Assembly: GCA_034117945.1 (NCBI GenBank)
Contig: JAXEOR010000089.1
Coordinates: 1 to 17,061, forward strand
Origin: SIG438 sp034117945
GTDB lineage: Bacteria; Bacillota; Clostridia; HGM11514
DNA: 17,061 bases
Reading direction: 5' to 3'
The position numbers and the translations under genes were made by a program. Positions 16,006 through 17,061 of the stretch are shown in pieces. A model generated the notes under the pieces. The model did not search any database, had not been told where the DNA came from, and was given only the letters and a program-made list of their open reading frames with translations. Position 1 is the stretch's first letter. The number at the start of each line of letters is the position of its first letter.

Positions 16006-17061
16006 CTAATTTCTCATCCAAAGGGGGAAATAAATAAATTCCTGAGAGGTTCCCAGATTTTCCAACTCGGTTGCCGCCTGCCCTACATAAATTTTATCCT
16101 CAGGCTGCAGCCATTTTCCCGGCAGGGTCAGGGTATGCTCGTCAATATAAACTGTATCGTTATACTTTTCCTCGTTGATATACAGCTTACTGTGGGTGGT
16201 AAAGTTCTCACCGTACACCGTAACCACACCCTCGTCTGATGACACCACGTCGGTAATCACTACATCCGCCAGACCAAAGCGCAGCTCTGTGGGCTGATAG
16301 GGAATTTCCCCCTCCCCGTAGGAATACCGGCTGCCGTACAGCATATCATATTCCAAAATCCCCATATTTTCATAATAATAGCTGTCCTGTCTGCAATTCT
16401 GGTGATATTTGGTCATCAGCCCGTTAGAAAAGCCGATTCTCTCCATCAGGGTGGAACTCATCTGATAGCAGTGCAAAAAGCCGTCCTGCTTTTCCAGCCC
16501 CAAATTGTCCCAAATCACATAATCGGTCTGATACAGATTCCCATCTGTCAAATCCTCTTCCGTCAGATCCAGCGCAGGCAGATGGTCACCGTACAGCAAA
16601 AGAATGGTTGGCTCTCCTCGCTGCTCCAGAGCCTGAATCAAATCCCCCACAAACAAGTCCGTTTCATAAACCTGATTGGCATAATACTCCAGCTGATGCC
16701 GCCGCTTGGCCTGATCCTTTGTTTCGTTCTTTTCTGCCTCCACCCGAACATGGCGCACATAGGACCGCCGGTTGGTGGGGTATTTCCCATGGGTCTGCAC
16801 CGTAACGGTAAACACAAAATCCTGCTGCTCGGTAGAATCAAGACATTTGAGAATCTGATTCGTCAGAATGCCGTCTTTTTCCCAGTTTCTGGGCGTATAT
16901 TCCAACGGCTCCATATTTTCAGCGGAAATAAAGTCGTCAAACCCCAGATTGGCATAGACCAAATTGCGGTCATAAAAGGTGCCCTTATGGTTATGAATGG
17001 CATGGGTTCTGTAGCCCCGCTCCTTCAGATTATATGCCAGGGATTCGCAGGTAGACTCCTG
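16006..17061 (-). CDS. LtaS-type sulfatase-family protein (phosphoglycerol transferase), N-terminus off right edge
   Basis: The last 351 residues plus a TAG stop are present; the frame is open to the right edge, so the membrane helices and catalytic threonine lie outside. The visible part has the late half of the alkaline-phosphatase/sulfatase fold: LKERGYRTHAIHNHKGTFYD and NLGFDDF, which match the LtaS pattern around the bound-phosphate site; VTVQTHGKYP with its histidine at 16791-16789; and LLLYGDHLP, with metal-ligand Asp at 16587-16585 and His at 16584-16582. LtaS-type enzymes work on the outer membrane face, building lipoteichoic acid from phosphatidylglycerol or adding phosphoglycerol or phosphoethanolamine to glycans. 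After the catalytic domain comes a beta-rich tail (about 16290-16020) with VVTVYGENFTTHSKLYINEE, resembling an IPT/TIG Ig-like fold. TTG at 16962 is internal, not a start. Which of the LtaS-related activities it has cannot be decided from this fragment. Confidence 0.88.
   Translation of the reverse strand, partial: QESTCESLAYNLKERGYRTHAIHNHKGTFYDRNLVYANLGFDDFISAENMEPLEYTPRNWEKDGILTNQILKCLDSTEQQDFVFTVTVQTHGKYPTNRRSYVRHVRVEAEKNETKDQAKRRHQLEYYANQVYETDLFVGDLIQALEQRGEPTILLLYGDHLPALDLTEEDLTDGNLYQTDYVIWDNLGLEKQDGFLHCYQMSSTLMERIGFSNGLMTKYHQNCRQDSYYYENMGILEYDMLYGSRYSYGEGEIPYQPTELRFGLADVVITDVVSSDEGVVTVYGENFTTHSKLYINEEKYNDTVYIDEHTLTLPGKWLQPEDKIYVGQAATELENLGTSQEFIYFPLWMRN

Noticed and set aside
1..17061. 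CRISPR arrays, insertion sequences, tRNA genes or phage genes
   Set aside because: None seen: no regularly spaced direct repeats, transposase-like frames, tRNA-like cloverleaf or phage protein was recognised.

Overview
The window looks like chromosomal DNA of a low-to-mid GC Bacillota, most likely a Clostridia member of the gut Oscillospiraceae/Ruminococcaceae type. The grounds are GGAGG-type ribosome binding sites, textbook sigma-A promoters (TTGACA/TATAAT class), intrinsic terminators, a lipoteichoic-acid-synthase-family sulfatase, and a giant surface protein built of Ig-like, LamG-like and FIVAR-like modules. The genus is inference. I see no mobile element, CRISPR array, tRNA or rRNA.

Layout: (1) Bases 1-7412, minus strand, are one uninterrupted reading frame of at least 2470 codons that runs off the left edge. 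It encodes a secreted multidomain protein with a right-handed beta-helix domain of the GH141-like type, flanked by repeated Ig-like and concanavalin-like modules. Every plus-strand open frame across this stretch is a shadow of it. (2) Bases 7413-7980 are a divergent intergenic region with one strong promoter facing each way and a leader hairpin just before the next gene. (3) Bases 7981-14198, plus strand, are gltB and gltD, the large and small subunits of glutamate synthase, 20 bases apart and evidently co-transcribed. (4) Bases 14199-14341 are a convergent junction with two stem-loops; the second is a strong terminator likely to serve both sides. (5) Bases 14342-15760, minus strand, are a uracil-type nucleobase permease (uraA/pyrP family), with a good promoter and a roughly 135-base leader that can form alternative stems like an attenuator. 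(6) Bases 16006-17061, minus strand, are the C-terminal part of an LtaS-type sulfatase-fold phosphoglycerol transferase, whose N-terminus lies off the right edge.

The genes do not form one obvious system. GltB and GltD together make glutamate from glutamine and 2-oxoglutarate. The permease brings in uracil or a related base. The two edge genes act at the cell surface: one probably binds or cleaves glycans, the other modifies or builds the anionic polymer envelope. The most distinctive item is the giant beta-helix protein; the two leader structures (gltB and uraA) are the best candidates for undescribed regulation.
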